Shown piece by piece: positions 51,981 to 61,593 of a DNA stretch of 64,000 nt. The translations under genes were made by a program, and so were the position numbers. How positions within the stretch are numbered: position 1 is the first letter of the stretch; each line of letters opens with the position of its first letter. Below the pieces are notes generated by a model. That model had not been told where the DNA came from and did no database searches. It saw only the letters and a program-made list of their open reading frames with translations. The stretch lies in assembly GCA_945861965.1 (NCBI GenBank), contig CAMAWM010000005.1, forward strand, positions 28,362 through 92,361. Reading direction: 5' to 3'. Origin of the DNA: Chitinophaga pinensis (GTDB lineage Bacteria; Bacteroidota; Bacteroidia; UKL13-3).

Positions 51981-52919
51981 TTAATCGTTTGATTTTCCCC
52001 AATTTTCAAGTTCTTCATTGCTCCAAAGTTCAGGATAAAAAACTCGCAATTGCATACGTGGAGGCAAGTATTTTTGCCAATTGGTTCCTCCTGTTGCGGC
52101 AACATCTGTTGTTGCTTTTTGCAAATAACGAACTGCAGATTTATAATGAACCAATGGCCAATTTACATTTACATTTTTGTCAAAATTTCGTAATTCAGCA
52201 ATCAACTTTTCATCTTTTTGAGCTTCAATTGATAAGCTTTTGTAAACAGCCCAAAGAGTACAATCTTTATTTTCAATAGCAATTCGCAAGAGTTGTTCAG
52301 AATATTTTTGTTCAAACTGGGTTAGCGTTAAAGTTTTCTTACCTGTAGCCAAATCAGTAGCTCCAGCTTGCCAATAGATCTGTTTATATTTTTCATCTAT
52401 TGATTTTTCAGCTAATTCATTGCGCTTACTTTTTTCTACTAATCGTATAAAGTCGGTTGCACAAATTTCAATCGTTCGATATTGGGCTGATTGAAATCCA
52501 CTTGCTGGCAATAAACTCATACGAAATTTTAAAAACTGTTCTACTTCCATTCCATCAATCATGATAAAAAAAGAATTTGTAAGATTTATGAAATATGCAT
52601 TGATTCTTCTTAAATGTTCTGCAAATTTTTCAATGGTTATGGTTTTTGCATTTGTCGAAATTTGTTGCATTTCGTGCAGTACCAATTTAAAATACAACTC
52701 TGTAATCTGATGATAGATTATAAATATCATTTCATCAGGAATATCGGTTCGTGGCTTTTGCAATGTAAGTAAGGTATCAACGCTTACATAATCCCAATAA
52801 CTTGTATATTTTTGGTAAAGCAACCCTTCAAGATATGCTTTAAAATCTTGCCCTTGCGCTTCGTATTTTTCTTTTAATTCCTCAATTCTTTTCTTTACAT
52901 CCTCTGAAATTTCATCCAT
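51981..52919 (-). CDS. kynA: Tryptophan 2,3-dioxygenase
   Basis: Heme enzyme that opens the indole ring of tryptophan to N-formylkynurenine, the first step of the kynurenine pathway; 312 residues. Signatures: KYTSYWDYVSVDTLLTLQKP, DEMIFIIYHQITELYFKLVL (the histidine of IYHQ and the following helix belong to the heme-distal pocket), LHEMQQI, EVEQFLKFRMSLLPASGFQSAQYR (the R-x-x-L-x-P-A-S-G-F-Q-S-x-Q-x-R motif) and SAVRYLQKATTDVAATGGTNWQ near the proximal heme side (ATGGTNW). The family is a tetramer. An ALDH8A1-like gene for a later step of the same pathway is at 38015-39457. Encoded after rfbC and before the MORN-like gene on the minus strand. Confidence 0.95.
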   Translation of the reverse strand: MDEISEDVKKRIEELKEKYEAQGQDFKAYLEGLLYQKYTSYWDYVSVDTLLTLQKPRTDIPDEMIFIIYHQITELYFKLVLHEMQQISTNAKTITIEKFAEHLRRINAYFINLTNSFFIMIDGMEVEQFLKFRMSLLPASGFQSAQYRTIEICATDFIRLVEKSKRNELAEKSIDEKYKQIYWQAGATDLATGKKTLTLTQFEQKYSEQLLRIAIENKDCTLWAVYKSLSIEAQKDEKLIAELRNFDKNVNVNWPLVHYKSAVRYLQKATTDVAATGGTNWQKYLPPRMQLRVFYPELWSNEELENWGKSND

Positions 52920-52966
52920 ATTTTTTTATTTTTTATAAAACTCAATTGCTGATTAACTATTTCAAT

Positions 52967-53509
52967 TTAAAAAGGCGAAATAAAATTATTAAACATTGAC
53001 AATACTTTGTCTTTTTCGCTTACAATTGGATCCTCAGATTTCCATTTTATATCTAATGAAATATCGTTCCAAAACAAACCACCTTCTGATTGCTTGTTGT
53101 AGGTTTGTGTGCATTTATACTGAAAAATTGTGTTGTCAACTAAAGTTTCAAACCCATGAGCAAAACCAGGAGGAATCCAGAACATGGTCATATTTTCATC
53201 GTTTAGTTCAATTGCAAAGTGTTGCCCGAAAGTTTTTGAATGTTTGCGAATATCAACTACAACATCGTTTACAGAGCCTTGAATTACACGAATCAATTTC
53301 CCTTGAGCAAAAGGTGGCGATTGAAAATGCAAACCCCTGACAATTCCTTTTTGCGATAGGCTTTGATTGTCCTGAACAAATTCTTCGTTGATTCCAATTT
53401 TAGAAAAATTTTCTTTATTAAAACTTTCGTAAAAATAGCCGCGTTCGTCTTTAAAAACTTGCGGTTGAATTATCAATAATCCATCAATTGGCGTTGTTGT
53501 TACTTTCAT
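52967..53509 (-). CDS. rfbC: dTDP-4-dehydrorhamnose 3,5-epimerase
   Basis: Cupin-fold epimerase of 180 residues that converts dTDP-4-keto-6-deoxyglucose to dTDP-4-keto-rhamnose for polysaccharide synthesis. Motifs: DERGYFYESFNKENFSKIGI, FVQDNQSLSQKGIVRGLHFQ (catalytic His), QGKLIRVIQGSVNDVVVDIR, FWIPPGFAHGFETLVDNTIF (the second active-site segment with Tyr/His counterparts) and YKCTQTYNKQSEGG. The rfbA, rfbB and rfbD genes are not adjacent, so this is an orphan copy. It is first in a three-gene unit with tryptophan dioxygenase and the MORN-like gene, which do not share a pathway. TAGATTTG at 53528-53521 may be a -7 box, but the nearest TTG is at a 16-base spacing, too short for the consensus. 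Confidence 0.95.
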   Translation of the reverse strand: MKVTTTPIDGLLIIQPQVFKDERGYFYESFNKENFSKIGINEEFVQDNQSLSQKGIVRGLHFQSPPFAQGKLIRVIQGSVNDVVVDIRKHSKTFGQHFAIELNDENMTMFWIPPGFAHGFETLVDNTIFQYKCTQTYNKQSEGGLFWNDISLDIKWKSEDPIVSEKDKVLSMFNNFISPF

Positions 53510-53647
53510 ATTCTAATTGGCAAATCTATGAAAAGACTCGAAAACAAATATTAAAAATAATGTTGTTAATGAAATGTATAGAAAAATAAAAAGTTGAAAT
53601 GTTTTTTAGTTAAAAAGTTTAGAGTTATTTATTTTCGCATCGTCAAA

Positions 53648-54577
53648 ATGGAAAAACAGAAAGAAAAACGGAATCGCATTATTGCCATTATTCCCTGGGC
53701 ATTGGTTATTGTACTCACATCTTTAAATGGTTTTTTTGTATTCCATTATTTTAAAACAGATAAGAAATTAGCATCTACCGAAGAAGTTTTATTTTCGACA
53801 GACTCAGCAAAAAATGAAATCGAAAATATACTGCAACAAACACAAGTTGAATTGTCAAATTACCAAGGAAAAACAGCACAATTAGATTCTTTTCTACAAC
53901 AAAAAGACAATGACCTAAAAGTTTATGCAGGTAGAATTAAACAACTCCTTTCTCAAGACAGAGTAAGTAAAGATCAACTTGAAAAAGCACTTGAAGAAAT
54001 AGATCAGTTAAGGTATTACAAACGCAAGTATATTTCTCAAATTGATTCCTTGTCAGGAGAAATTGTGTTGCTGAATCGTGAAAACGTAAACCTTAGAGGA
54101 AACATTGATAAACAGAAACGAAAAAACGAAGACTTGAATATGGAAATTGGTGGCTTGAAAACCAAAGTGGCTATCGGAGCAAAACTAAACACAAGTAATT
54201 TAAATGTAACTGGAATAAAATTAAGGAGCAATGGCAAAGAAAGAGAAACGATGAGGGTTTCTCAGATACAACAAATAAAAGTAAGCTTTAAAATAGCCGA
54301 AAACTTTGTATCCGATAAAGGCGCAAAAGATATTTATTTAAAAATAACCGGTCCTGATGGAACCACACTATATAACCAGATTTCAGGTTCAGGAACATTT
54401 AAATTTCAAGGCGAAGAATCATTGTATTCATCTAAAAAAACGATTGCATTTACTCAAGACGCACAAGAAGTTAGCATTTATTGGGACAAAGGAAGTGAAT
54501 ACAGCAAAGGAAACTACAAAGCTGAATTGTACAGCGATGGGTTTAAAATTGGCGCTGCCGATTTCGAATTGAAATAA
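53648..54577 (+). CDS. Single-pass membrane protein with coiled coil, unknown function
   Basis: A 309-residue protein. The start is the ATG giving MEKQKEKRNRIIAIIPWALV. After a basic cytoplasmic segment a single transmembrane helix lies at residues 10-35. Residues ~45-170 are a strong coiled coil (ENILQQTQVELSNYQGKTAQ, KALEEIDQLRYYKRKY, NRENVNLRGNIDKQKRKNED). A beta-rich domain follows from ~190 (VTGIKLRSNGKERETMRVSQ, FKIAENFVSDKGAKDIYLKI, KGNYKAELYSDGFKIGAADF). I do not recognise a named family. The layout resembles periplasmic scaffolding proteins. TATTTTCG at 53630-53637 is a likely -7 box ten bases before the start. Followed 68 bases later by the CBS gene, which has its own such element. 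Confidence 0.72.
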   Translation: MEKQKEKRNRIIAIIPWALVIVLTSLNGFFVFHYFKTDKKLASTEEVLFSTDSAKNEIENILQQTQVELSNYQGKTAQLDSFLQQKDNDLKVYAGRIKQLLSQDRVSKDQLEKALEEIDQLRYYKRKYISQIDSLSGEIVLLNRENVNLRGNIDKQKRKNEDLNMEIGGLKTKVAIGAKLNTSNLNVTGIKLRSNGKERETMRVSQIQQIKVSFKIAENFVSDKGAKDIYLKITGPDGTTLYNQISGSGTFKFQGEESLYSSKKTIAFTQDAQEVSIYWDKGSEYSKGNYKAELYSDGFKIGAADFELK

Positions 54578-54645
54578 TTTTAAATTTATTTTTTAAATAC
54601 ACTTGAATATAAAAAACATTCAAGTAATTTTCTATTTTCGCAAGC

Positions 54646-56007
54646 ATGTGGTACAAAAACGTTTTAGAAACTATTGGCAATACGCCATTAGTTAAGTTAA
54701 ATAAAATTACAAAAGATTTGCCATGCATAGTGCTGGCAAAAATTGAAACCACTAATCCTGGCAACAGCATAAAAGATCGAATGGCTGTGAAAATGATTGA
54801 AGATGCCGAGCGCGATGGGAAATTGAAACCTGGTGGAACTATTATAGAAGGCACAAGTGGCAATACAGGAATGGGTTTGGCAATTGCAGCAGTTATTAAA
54901 GGATATAAATGTATTTTTACAACTACCGATAAACAAAGCAAAGAAAAAGTAGATGCATTGAAAGCTTTTGGTGCCGAGGTGATAGTTTGCCCTACCGATG
55001 TAGAACCAGAAGATCCTCGCTCCTACTATTCAGTTTCAACAAGATTAGAAAAAGAAATTCCAAATTCGTGGAAACCTAATCAATACGATAATCTGAGCAA
55101 TACACTTGCACATTACGAACAAACCGGTCCTGAAATTTGGGAGCAAACCGAAGGCAAAATAACTCATCTTGTAGTTGGTGTTGGAACAGGTGGAACCATT
55201 TGCGGAACGGGAAAATATTTGAAAGAAAAAAATCCAAATATTAAAATTTTAGGAATTGATACGTACGGTTCTGTTTTTAAAAAATATAAAGAAACAGGCG
55301 TCCTTGATAAGGATGAAATTTACCCTTATATAACCGAAGGAATTGGCGAAGATTTTCTTCCTGCAAATGTAGATTTCAGCATCATCGAACATTTTGAAAA
55401 AGTAACAGATCGCGATGCAGCAATTATGACCAGAAGATTGCCACGCGAAGAAGGAATTTTTGTTGGAAACTCAGCAGGTGCTGCATTGGCAGGGCTGATG
55501 CAAATGAAAGATTATTTGAAGAAAGATGATGTTGTTGTTGTAATTTTTCACGATCATGGAACTCGATATCTTGGCAAAATGTTTAACGATGATTGGATGC
55601 GTGATCGTGGATTTTTATTAAGCGATCAAACAAAAGCAATTAATTTAATTGAAAGCCATAAACACCTGAAATTAGTAACAGTAAATGAAAACGATACGGT
55701 TGGAAATGCAGTTCAATTGATGCGAAAATTTTTCGTTTCTCAGGTTCCTGTAATTAATAATGACAATGATTTTACAGGTTCGTTAACGGATAGTTTTTTA
55801 TTTAACATGCTGATAGAAAATCACGAGCTTAAACAAAAAACAGTAAAAGATGTAATGGGATCACCTTTTCCATTTGTTCATCAACATGCTGGAATTGATG
55901 AGGTATCGCGGTTAATTACAAAAGACAATGCCGCAGTTTTAGTAAAAGATTTAATGAATACAGTTCATATTATTACCAAACAAGATTTGATTGAAGCAAT
56001 TAGTTAG
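54646..56007 (+). CDS. Cystathionine beta-synthase (PLP enzyme with CBS pair)
   Basis: A 453-residue PLP enzyme of the cysteine synthase fold (fold II) plus a C-terminal CBS domain pair. N-terminal domain: ETIGNTPLVKLNKI, PLP lysine in ETTNPGNSIKDRMAVKMIED (K43), GTSGNTGMGLAIAAV, and the phosphate loop GVGTGGTICGTGKYL. C-terminal residues ~330-453 have two CBS domains (ESHKHLKLVTVNENDTV, FVSQVPVINNDNDFTGSLTD; VKDVMGSPFPFVHQHAGI). With the CBS pair it is most like cystathionine beta-synthase, joining serine and homocysteine, with cysteine synthase as the alternative. TATTTTCG at 54633-54640 lies five bases before the ATG, so the mRNA may be leaderless. Confidence 0.88.
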   Translation: MWYKNVLETIGNTPLVKLNKITKDLPCIVLAKIETTNPGNSIKDRMAVKMIEDAERDGKLKPGGTIIEGTSGNTGMGLAIAAVIKGYKCIFTTTDKQSKEKVDALKAFGAEVIVCPTDVEPEDPRSYYSVSTRLEKEIPNSWKPNQYDNLSNTLAHYEQTGPEIWEQTEGKITHLVVGVGTGGTICGTGKYLKEKNPNIKILGIDTYGSVFKKYKETGVLDKDEIYPYITEGIGEDFLPANVDFSIIEHFEKVTDRDAAIMTRRLPREEGIFVGNSAGAALAGLMQMKDYLKKDDVVVVIFHDHGTRYLGKMFNDDWMRDRGFLLSDQTKAINLIESHKHLKLVTVNENDTVGNAVQLMRKFFVSQVPVINNDNDFTGSLTDSFLFNMLIENHELKQKTVKDVMGSPFPFVHQHAGIDEVSRLITKDNAAVLVKDLMNTVHIITKQDLIEAIS

Positions 56008-56026
56008 TTTATCTATTTTTTGAAAA

Positions 56027-57637
56027 TCAATTCTTACTATAATCCATTGCCGATTTTACAAACTTTATAAAAAGCGGATGAGGATTTAGCACTGTCGATT
56101 TGTACTCAGGATGAAACTGAACACCTATAAAAAATGGATGATTTGCAATTTCGACAATTTCTCCCAATTTGGTCTCAGGATTAATTCCAGTAACTAACAT
56201 TCCTTTTGAAGAAAAATCTTTTAAAAATATATTATTGAATTCAAATCTATGGCGATGACGCTCATTTACTTTTGATTTTTCATATGCCTTAAATGCTTTG
56301 CTATCTTTAGTTATTTCGCAAGTGTAATTTCCAAGTCTCATTGTTCCGCCTTTTGCAGTTATTTTTTTCTGCTCGGGCATCATATCAATCACGGCATGTT
56401 TTGTTTTTGAGTTCATTTCAGTTGAGTGCGCATCTTTCCAACCCAACACATTTCGTGCAAATTCAATAACTGCCATTTGCATTCCAAGGCAAATTCCCAG
56501 AAAAGGAATTTTATGCATTCGTGCATATTTTATTGCAGTAATTTTTCCTTCAATTCCACGATCTCCAAAACCTGGTGCAACCAAAATTCCATCTAAATTG
56601 CCCAATTTATGCTCTGCACTTTCATCTGTAATTAATTCTGAGTGTATGTATTCCAAATTCACTTTGCATTCGTTGTGAGATCCTGCATGAATAAATGCTT
56701 CGGCAATTGACTTGTAGGCATCTGGCAATTCAACATATTTACCAATCAAACCTATTTTTATTTCGTGCTTTGGGTTTTTATATTTTGTCAAAAAATTGAC
56801 CCATTTTATTAAATCAGGTTCGTTTTTGGCAGATAATTTTAATTTACTCAAAACCGTTTTATCCAACTTTTCTTTCAACATCATCATCGGCACATCGTAT
56901 ATAGTTTTTACATCGATGGCTTCAATCACAGCATTCAAATCAACATTGCAAAACAATGCAATCTTCTTTTTTATTTCTTTATTGATTGGATGCTCAGTTC
57001 GGCAAACAAGAATATCGGGTTGCAAACCACTTTCAAGCAACATTTTAACGCTATGTTGAGTTGGTTTTGTTTTCAACTCTTTGGTTGATGAAAGGTAAGG
57101 CAAAAGGGTTAAATGAATCACCAAAACATCTTCATCTTTCATTTCCCAATTCAATTGTCTAACCGCTTCTATGTAAGGCAACGATTCAATATCACCAACA
57201 GTTCCACCTATCTCAGTTATGATAATTTCAAATTTTCTGCTATCACCTAACAATTTCATTCGGTACTTTATTTCATCTGTAATATGAGGAATTACTTGCA
57301 CCGTTTTTCCTAAAAAAGCGCCATCTCTTTCCTTCTGAATTACTGATTGATAAATTCTTCCCGTTGTAACATTATTGGCTTGCGAAGTAGGAACATTTAA
57401 AAAGCGTTCGTAATGCCCTAAATCCAAATCTGTTTCAGCACCATCCTCTGTTACATAACACTCGCCATGTTCGTATGGATTAAGGGTTCCAGGATCGACA
57501 TTTATGTAGGGATCAAATTTTTGGATGGTTACACTGTAACCTCGCGACTGTAATAATTTTGCAAGTGAGGCGGCTATGATGCCTTTGCCTAGTGAAGATG
57601 TTACCCCGCCAGTAACAAAAATATATTTTGGATTCAT
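56027..57637 (-). CDS. pyrG: CTP synthase
   Basis: Glutamine-dependent enzyme that aminates UTP to CTP, 536 residues. The N-terminal synthase domain has [20 protein letters not shown] (P-loop), [30 protein letters not shown] and [16 protein letters not shown]. The C-terminal class I glutamine amidotransferase domain has [17 protein letters not shown], the nucleophile Cys in [19 protein letters not shown] (about residue 379), and the catalytic His-Glu in [14 protein letters not shown]. Complete and canonical. A TATTTTTG element at 57739-57732 on the minus strand would give a leader of about 90 bases, with a 12-bp palindrome upstream of it. Confidence 0.98.
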   Translation of the reverse strand: MNPKYIFVTGGVTSSLGKGIIAASLAKLLQSRGYSVTIQKFDPYINVDPGTLNPYEHGECYVTEDGAETDLDLGHYERFLNVPTSQANNVTTGRIYQSVIQKERDGAFLGKTVQVIPHITDEIKYRMKLLGDSRKFEIIITEIGGTVGDIESLPYIEAVRQLNWEMKDEDVLVIHLTLLPYLSSTKELKTKPTQHSVKMLLESGLQPDILVCRTEHPINKEIKKKIALFCNVDLNAVIEAIDVKTIYDVPMMMLKEKLDKTVLSKLKLSAKNEPDLIKWVNFLTKYKNPKHEIKIGLIGKYVELPDAYKSIAEAFIHAGSHNECKVNLEYIHSELITDESAEHKLGNLDGILVAPGFGDRGIEGKITAIKYARMHKIPFLGICLGMQMAVIEFARNVLGWKDAHSTEMNSKTKHAVIDMMPEQKKITAKGGTMRLGNYTCEITKDSKAFKAYEKSKVNERHRHRFEFNNIFLKDFSSKGMLVTGINPETKLGEIVEIANHPFFIGVQFHPEYKSTVLNPHPLFIKFVKSAMDYSKN

Positions 57638-57731
57638 TTTTTTAAATGTTGAAAGTTGAATTTTAAATGATGAATGAAGCTATAATTCCGATTCAAAATT
57701 TATAATTTAGCATTCGTGATTATACGGGATG

Positions 57732-57776
57732 CAAAAATAATTTTTTTTTGCTGCTTCGCTAATTTGTTTGCAAACA
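57732..57776 (-). promoter_or_regulatory. Possible pyrG promoter with a 12-bp palindrome
   Basis: On the minus strand TATTTTTG (57739-57732) fits the -7 pattern. A perfect palindrome TGTTTGCAAACA lies at 57765-57776, about 26 bases upstream of it, roughly where -33 and activator sites would sit. No TTG is at the expected spacing. The rest of the 203-base gap between pyrG and the E2 gene is AT-rich and shows nothing else. Confidence 0.3.
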
Positions 57777-57840
57777 GGTTTTCAAGATTTTCAAATTGTA
57801 ATAATTCAAATCAAAAAAAATCCATTAAAAACAATTCAAT

Positions 57841-59172
57841 TTATACTTCCCTATTTACATCCCATTGCTCCATGTAGTCAGCAATTTTACGAAGAAAAAT
57901 TCCACCCAAGGAGCCATCTACAACTCGGTGATCATAACTTAATGAAAGAAACATTAGATGACGAATTGCAATTACATCACCAAATTCGGTTTCAATTACT
58001 GCAGGTTTTTTCTTAATGGTTCCAGTTGCTAAAATGGCTACTTGTGGTTGATTAATTATTGGTGTTCCCATCACATTTCCAAAACCACCGACATTTGTAA
58101 GCGTAAAAGTCCCTCCTTGAATTTCATCGGGTTTCAATTGATTTTGACGTGCACGTCTTGCCAAATCGTTTACGCTTTTTGTAATACCAATTAAATTCAT
58201 CATATCTGCATTTCTGATTACCGGAACAATCAGATTTCCATTTGGCAAAGCGGCTGCCATTCCTATATTTATTGATTTACGCTTAATTATTTTGTGACCA
58301 TCAACACTCACATTTATCATTGGAAAATCTCTAATTGCTTTTGTTACACACTCGATAAAAAGTGGCGTAAAAGTTATCTTTTCGTCTTCTCGTTTTTCAA
58401 AATCATTCTTCACTCTATTGCGCCACAAAACCATATTGGTTACATCAGCTTCAACAAACGAAGTAACGTGTGCCGAAGTGCGTTTACTCATTACCATGTG
58501 GTCAGCGATAAGCCTTCGCAAACGACTCATTTCAATAATTTCATCTCCACCAGAAATGCTAACTGCCAATTTTGGCGCTGAAGTTTGAGAAGGTGTACTG
58601 ATTTTTGATGCTTCAACAACTTGAGTTGTTTGAACCGACTCAACATTTATTGGAGTTTCAACTGATTTTCTGTTAGCAACATAATTTAAAATATCGCGTT
58701 TTGTAACTCTGTTTTCATTTCCGCTGCCTTTAATTTTTTCTAATTCCACCATGCTCACATTCTCTTCTCTGGCAATATTTAATACCAATGGCGAATAAAA
58801 ATGATTTCCACCAGATACCGTTTCGTTGCTACTTCTAATTTCTTGAATTGATGTTTCAATTTTGATGGAAGCAAGTACCGTTTCTTCAACTTTAGGAGTT
58901 TGGGTTTGTGCTACTGGATTTGAAGTTTGTCCTGACAATTCGATTATTGCAATGGGTTTATTTACAGCAACAACATCGCCTTCTTTGTATAATTTCTTTT
59001 TTAATATTCCGGCTTTTGATGATGGAACCTCGCTGTCAACTTTATCTGTAGCAATTTCTAAAACAGTTTCATCAACAGCAATTAAATCTCCTTCATTTTT
59101 TGTCCAACGAATAATAGTCGCCTCAGTAATACTTTCGCCCATTTTAGGCATTATCATTTCAAAATCAGCCAT
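57841..59172 (-). CDS. 2-oxoacid dehydrogenase complex E2 (dihydrolipoamide acyltransferase)
   Basis: A 443-residue E2 core subunit. It has one lipoyl domain (residues 2-78; lipoylated Lys in EIATDKVDSEVPSSKAG, about K44), a linker rich in Val, Gln and Thr, a peripheral-subunit-binding domain (YSPLVLNIAREENVSMVELE ... RVTKRDILNYV, ~125-165) and the acyltransferase domain (residues ~210-443) with SAHVTSFVEADVTNMVLWRN, FTLTNVGGFGNVMGTPIINQ and the catalytic SYDHRVVDGSLGG (about residue 417). One lipoyl domain and overall pattern are most like the branched-chain or 2-oxoglutarate-type E2; which complex it serves is not certain. No E1 or E3 gene is adjacent. TATTTTTG at 59205-59198 may be the -7 box. 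Confidence 0.93.
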   Translation of the reverse strand: MADFEMIMPKMGESITEATIIRWTKNEGDLIAVDETVLEIATDKVDSEVPSSKAGILKKKLYKEGDVVAVNKPIAIIELSGQTSNPVAQTQTPKVEETVLASIKIETSIQEIRSSNETVSGGNHFYSPLVLNIAREENVSMVELEKIKGSGNENRVTKRDILNYVANRKSVETPINVESVQTTQVVEASKISTPSQTSAPKLAVSISGGDEIIEMSRLRRLIADHMVMSKRTSAHVTSFVEADVTNMVLWRNRVKNDFEKREDEKITFTPLFIECVTKAIRDFPMINVSVDGHKIIKRKSINIGMAAALPNGNLIVPVIRNADMMNLIGITKSVNDLARRARQNQLKPDEIQGGTFTLTNVGGFGNVMGTPIINQPQVAILATGTIKKKPAVIETEFGDVIAIRHLMFLSLSYDHRVVDGSLGGIFLRKIADYMEQWDVNREV

Positions 59173-59303
59173 ACTATTTTTAATGTTTTATAGGGAACAA
59201 AAATAATCTTAAAATCCACTTTTCTAAATTATAAAATTACGGATTTAAAGCAGAATGAAAAATACTTTATATTCGTATCGCAAAAATTTGACTACCTAAA
59301 CAA

Positions 59304-60530
59304 ATGAATTCTACATCTACTTTCGGATTTTCTGATCTTGCCAAGAAAGCTAGTCTTCAGCCCAAAGAAGAATTGCTTGAGGTGAATAATCCTCATCAAC
59401 AACTTTTTATTGGCGTACCAAAAGAAACAACTTTGCAGGAATACAGAGTTCCGCTAACTCCTTCATCAATCCAACTTTTGGTGAACAATGGAAACGAAGT
59501 ATGGATTGAAACAAATGCAGGCGAACACGCACATTTTACAGACAAAGAATTTAGCGATGCAGGCGCAAAAATTTGCATAAGTAAAGACGAAGTATTTAAA
59601 GCCAATATTATATTAAAAGTAGAACCTCCTACCGAGTCTGAAATAAAATTATTGAATTCAGAACACTTATTGATTTCAGCATTGCAACATGCATCAAAAG
59701 ACGAAAACTACATTAGACAATTGATGCAAAAAAAACTGAATGCATTGGCTTATGAATTTCTGGAAGATGATAAAGGCGTATTCCCAATTGTTAGAAGTAT
59801 GAGCGAAATTGCTGGCATTTGTACAATCAGTATTGCATCCGAATATCTAAGCTCCGCCAAAGACGGAAAAGGCGAAATGCTTGGAGGCGTAACCGGAATT
59901 CCACCAACTGAAATTGTAATTATTGGAGCAGGAACAGTTGGAGAATATGCAACTCGCTCGGCTTTAGGAAACGGTGCAAGTGTTAAAGTTTTCGATCCTT
60001 CGCTTTCGCGTTTGCGCAGGTTACAAAATAATTTCGATACACACGTTTACACCTCTTTATTACATCCAAAAATTTTGGAAAAAGCATTGTATTCCGCAGA
60101 TGTTGTTATTGGTTGTTTGCGAAGCGAGGATGGAAGAAGTCAGGTAATTATTACCAAAGAGATGGTTCATAACATGAAACCCAAATCGGTAATTATTGAC
60201 ATTAGCGTTGATCAGGGCGGTATTTTTGAAACAAGCGAAATGACATCACATAAAAATCCTATTTTTATAAAACACGGTGTAATTCACTATTGTGTTCCAA
60301 ACATTACTTCGCGAGCTTGTAGAACTGCAAGCTATGCATTGAGCAATATTTTTACTCCCATACTTTTAAAACTTTCTGAAGCCAAAGACTTAAGTACATT
60401 TTTATACCATCATGCAGGCGTTAGAAATGGAATGTATGTTTTTAAAGGAAACCTCACGAATAAACACATCGGGAAACGACTAAATATTTATCATAAAGAT
60501 ATTGAGTTGATGTTGGCAACACATACCTAG
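59304..60530 (+). CDS. ald: Alanine dehydrogenase
   Basis: NAD-dependent enzyme interconverting alanine and pyruvate plus ammonia; 408 residues against about 370 for Bacillus Ald. The difference is an N-terminal extension of some 35 residues (NSTSTFGFSDLAKKASLQPK). Motifs: GVPKETTLQEYRVPLTPSSI (substrate-binding Arg), ILKVEPPTESEI, ALAYEFLEDDKGVFPIVRSM, the Rossmann loop VIIGAGTVGEYATRSALGNG, GCLRSEDGRSQ, VIIDISVDQGG and HYCVPNITSRACRTASYALS. Saccharopine dehydrogenase or PntA-type transhydrogenases share the fold but lack the whole set. TATATTCG at 59268-59275 is a likely -7 box. Tail-to-tail with the next gene with no gap. Confidence 0.92.
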   Translation: MNSTSTFGFSDLAKKASLQPKEELLEVNNPHQQLFIGVPKETTLQEYRVPLTPSSIQLLVNNGNEVWIETNAGEHAHFTDKEFSDAGAKICISKDEVFKANIILKVEPPTESEIKLLNSEHLLISALQHASKDENYIRQLMQKKLNALAYEFLEDDKGVFPIVRSMSEIAGICTISIASEYLSSAKDGKGEMLGGVTGIPPTEIVIIGAGTVGEYATRSALGNGASVKVFDPSLSRLRRLQNNFDTHVYTSLLHPKILEKALYSADVVIGCLRSEDGRSQVIITKEMVHNMKPKSVIIDISVDQGGIFETSEMTSHKNPIFIKHGVIHYCVPNITSRACRTASYALSNIFTPILLKLSEAKDLSTFLYHHAGVRNGMYVFKGNLTNKHIGKRLNIYHKDIELMLATHT

Positions 60531-61511
60531 TTAGTTAGTTAATTTATTGTTTGAAAAATAAACAGCAATTGCTGGCAGCATAAAAAAGTAGCAATGCCAA
60601 ATTATTCTTCCATCTGCTACAGTTGAGAACAAACTTGCAACATACAAAGCAAGTGCAAGCATTACAGAAAAAAGCGATGCAAGTAGTAATGAATCCGAAA
60701 AAATATTTTTCTTCAATTTGAACAAAACATACAAGTATAAAACTCCTACAATACCAAAAGATAATGGAAACGAAAGCCAAGAATGCAGTCGATTAAAATT
60801 TAGTTGAAATGCGTTGCCGCTGAATTCCCAAAACGCTGAATTGCTTTCTCCCGATGATGTTGGAGCATATTTGCGAAGCAATACATTGCCAATTATAAAA
60901 ATAAAAAAGGCAATGAAACTAAAGAAATAAGCGGGTTTTTTTCTTTGCAAAACAGTATAAAAAAAATAAAAAGGCAATACCAACAAAATTGTTTCCTTAG
61001 CAAGTAAGCCAATGGCTAAAGAAGCCAAAAACATGAAATTATTTTGAATTATTGTAGCAAATACCGCAATAGAAATAAACAGCAGAATTCCAGGATCGAC
61101 ATAAGCAATTGTTGAATAATAAAACGTTGGGAAACTAAAAATAAACAACCACAACGAAATCCATGAAATCGTTTCGTCAACGGCTAAGTTTTTTAAGGTT
61201 TGAAATAAAAAATATAGCGCAAATGCTAAACAAATTAAATTGATACAATTAATTGAAGTGTTTGCCGAAAAAGGTAAAATTGAAGCAACAAAAGGAACAA
61301 ACAAACGCCAATTGCTTGCTGGCCGAATGGATTGTGATGGCACTTCGCCTCTGAAATATTCGACATAAGCGATAAAATATTTCGAATCGTATGAAGTGTT
61401 TTTTACAACAATTTTATTGTCGTTAAAACGCGGAAGTGTTACAAGTAAAAACAAAACCGAAGTAAGTATCCATTTATTTTTACTTGATAATTTTCTAACT
61501 AAATTAATCAT
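60531..61511 (-). CDS. GT-C-like polytopic membrane protein, unknown function
   Basis: A 326-residue inner-membrane protein with roughly nine or ten hydrophobic helices. The first periplasmic loop has YDSKYFIAYVEYFRGEVPSQ and RPASNWRLFVPFVASILPFS; later come IAYVDPGILLF and IGLLAKETILLVLPFYFFY. Such an early acidic loop and the A-K-E segment are reminiscent of GT-C-type glycosyltransferases, but I do not see a firm family match, and I cannot assign a substrate. The gene stops exactly where ald stops on the other strand, within a short run of TTAG units. A hairpin terminator lies beyond its start, belonging to the gene upstream. Confidence 0.7.
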   Translation of the reverse strand: MINLVRKLSSKNKWILTSVLFLLVTLPRFNDNKIVVKNTSYDSKYFIAYVEYFRGEVPSQSIRPASNWRLFVPFVASILPFSANTSINCINLICLAFALYFLFQTLKNLAVDETISWISLWLFIFSFPTFYYSTIAYVDPGILLFISIAVFATIIQNNFMFLASLAIGLLAKETILLVLPFYFFYTVLQRKKPAYFFSFIAFFIFIIGNVLLRKYAPTSSGESNSAFWEFSGNAFQLNFNRLHSWLSFPLSFGIVGVLYLYVLFKLKKNIFSDSLLLASLFSVMLALALYVASLFSTVADGRIIWHCYFFMLPAIAVYFSNNKLTN

Positions 61512-61542
61512 ATATATAACGCAAAGTAAACAATGTTAAAAT

Positions 61543-61571
61543 AAAAAAGCCCCAAATTTTTGGGGCTTTTT
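61543..61571 (-). terminator. Hairpin terminator of the outer-membrane beta-barrel gene
   Basis: AAAAAGCCCCAAA (61544-61556) and TTTGGGGCTTTTT (61559-61571) form a symmetrical stem with flanking A and T tracts. On the minus strand it lies 22 bases after the stop of the beta-barrel gene at 61594. Confidence 0.88.
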
Positions 61572-61593
61572 CTGAAAAAATTTTAACAAACTA

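Noticed and set aside
53521..53547. A TTG...TAGATTTG pair upstream of rfbC as a full promoter
   Set aside because: The spacing is 16 bases, shorter than the 18-21 seen in the clear promoters here; kept only as a remark.
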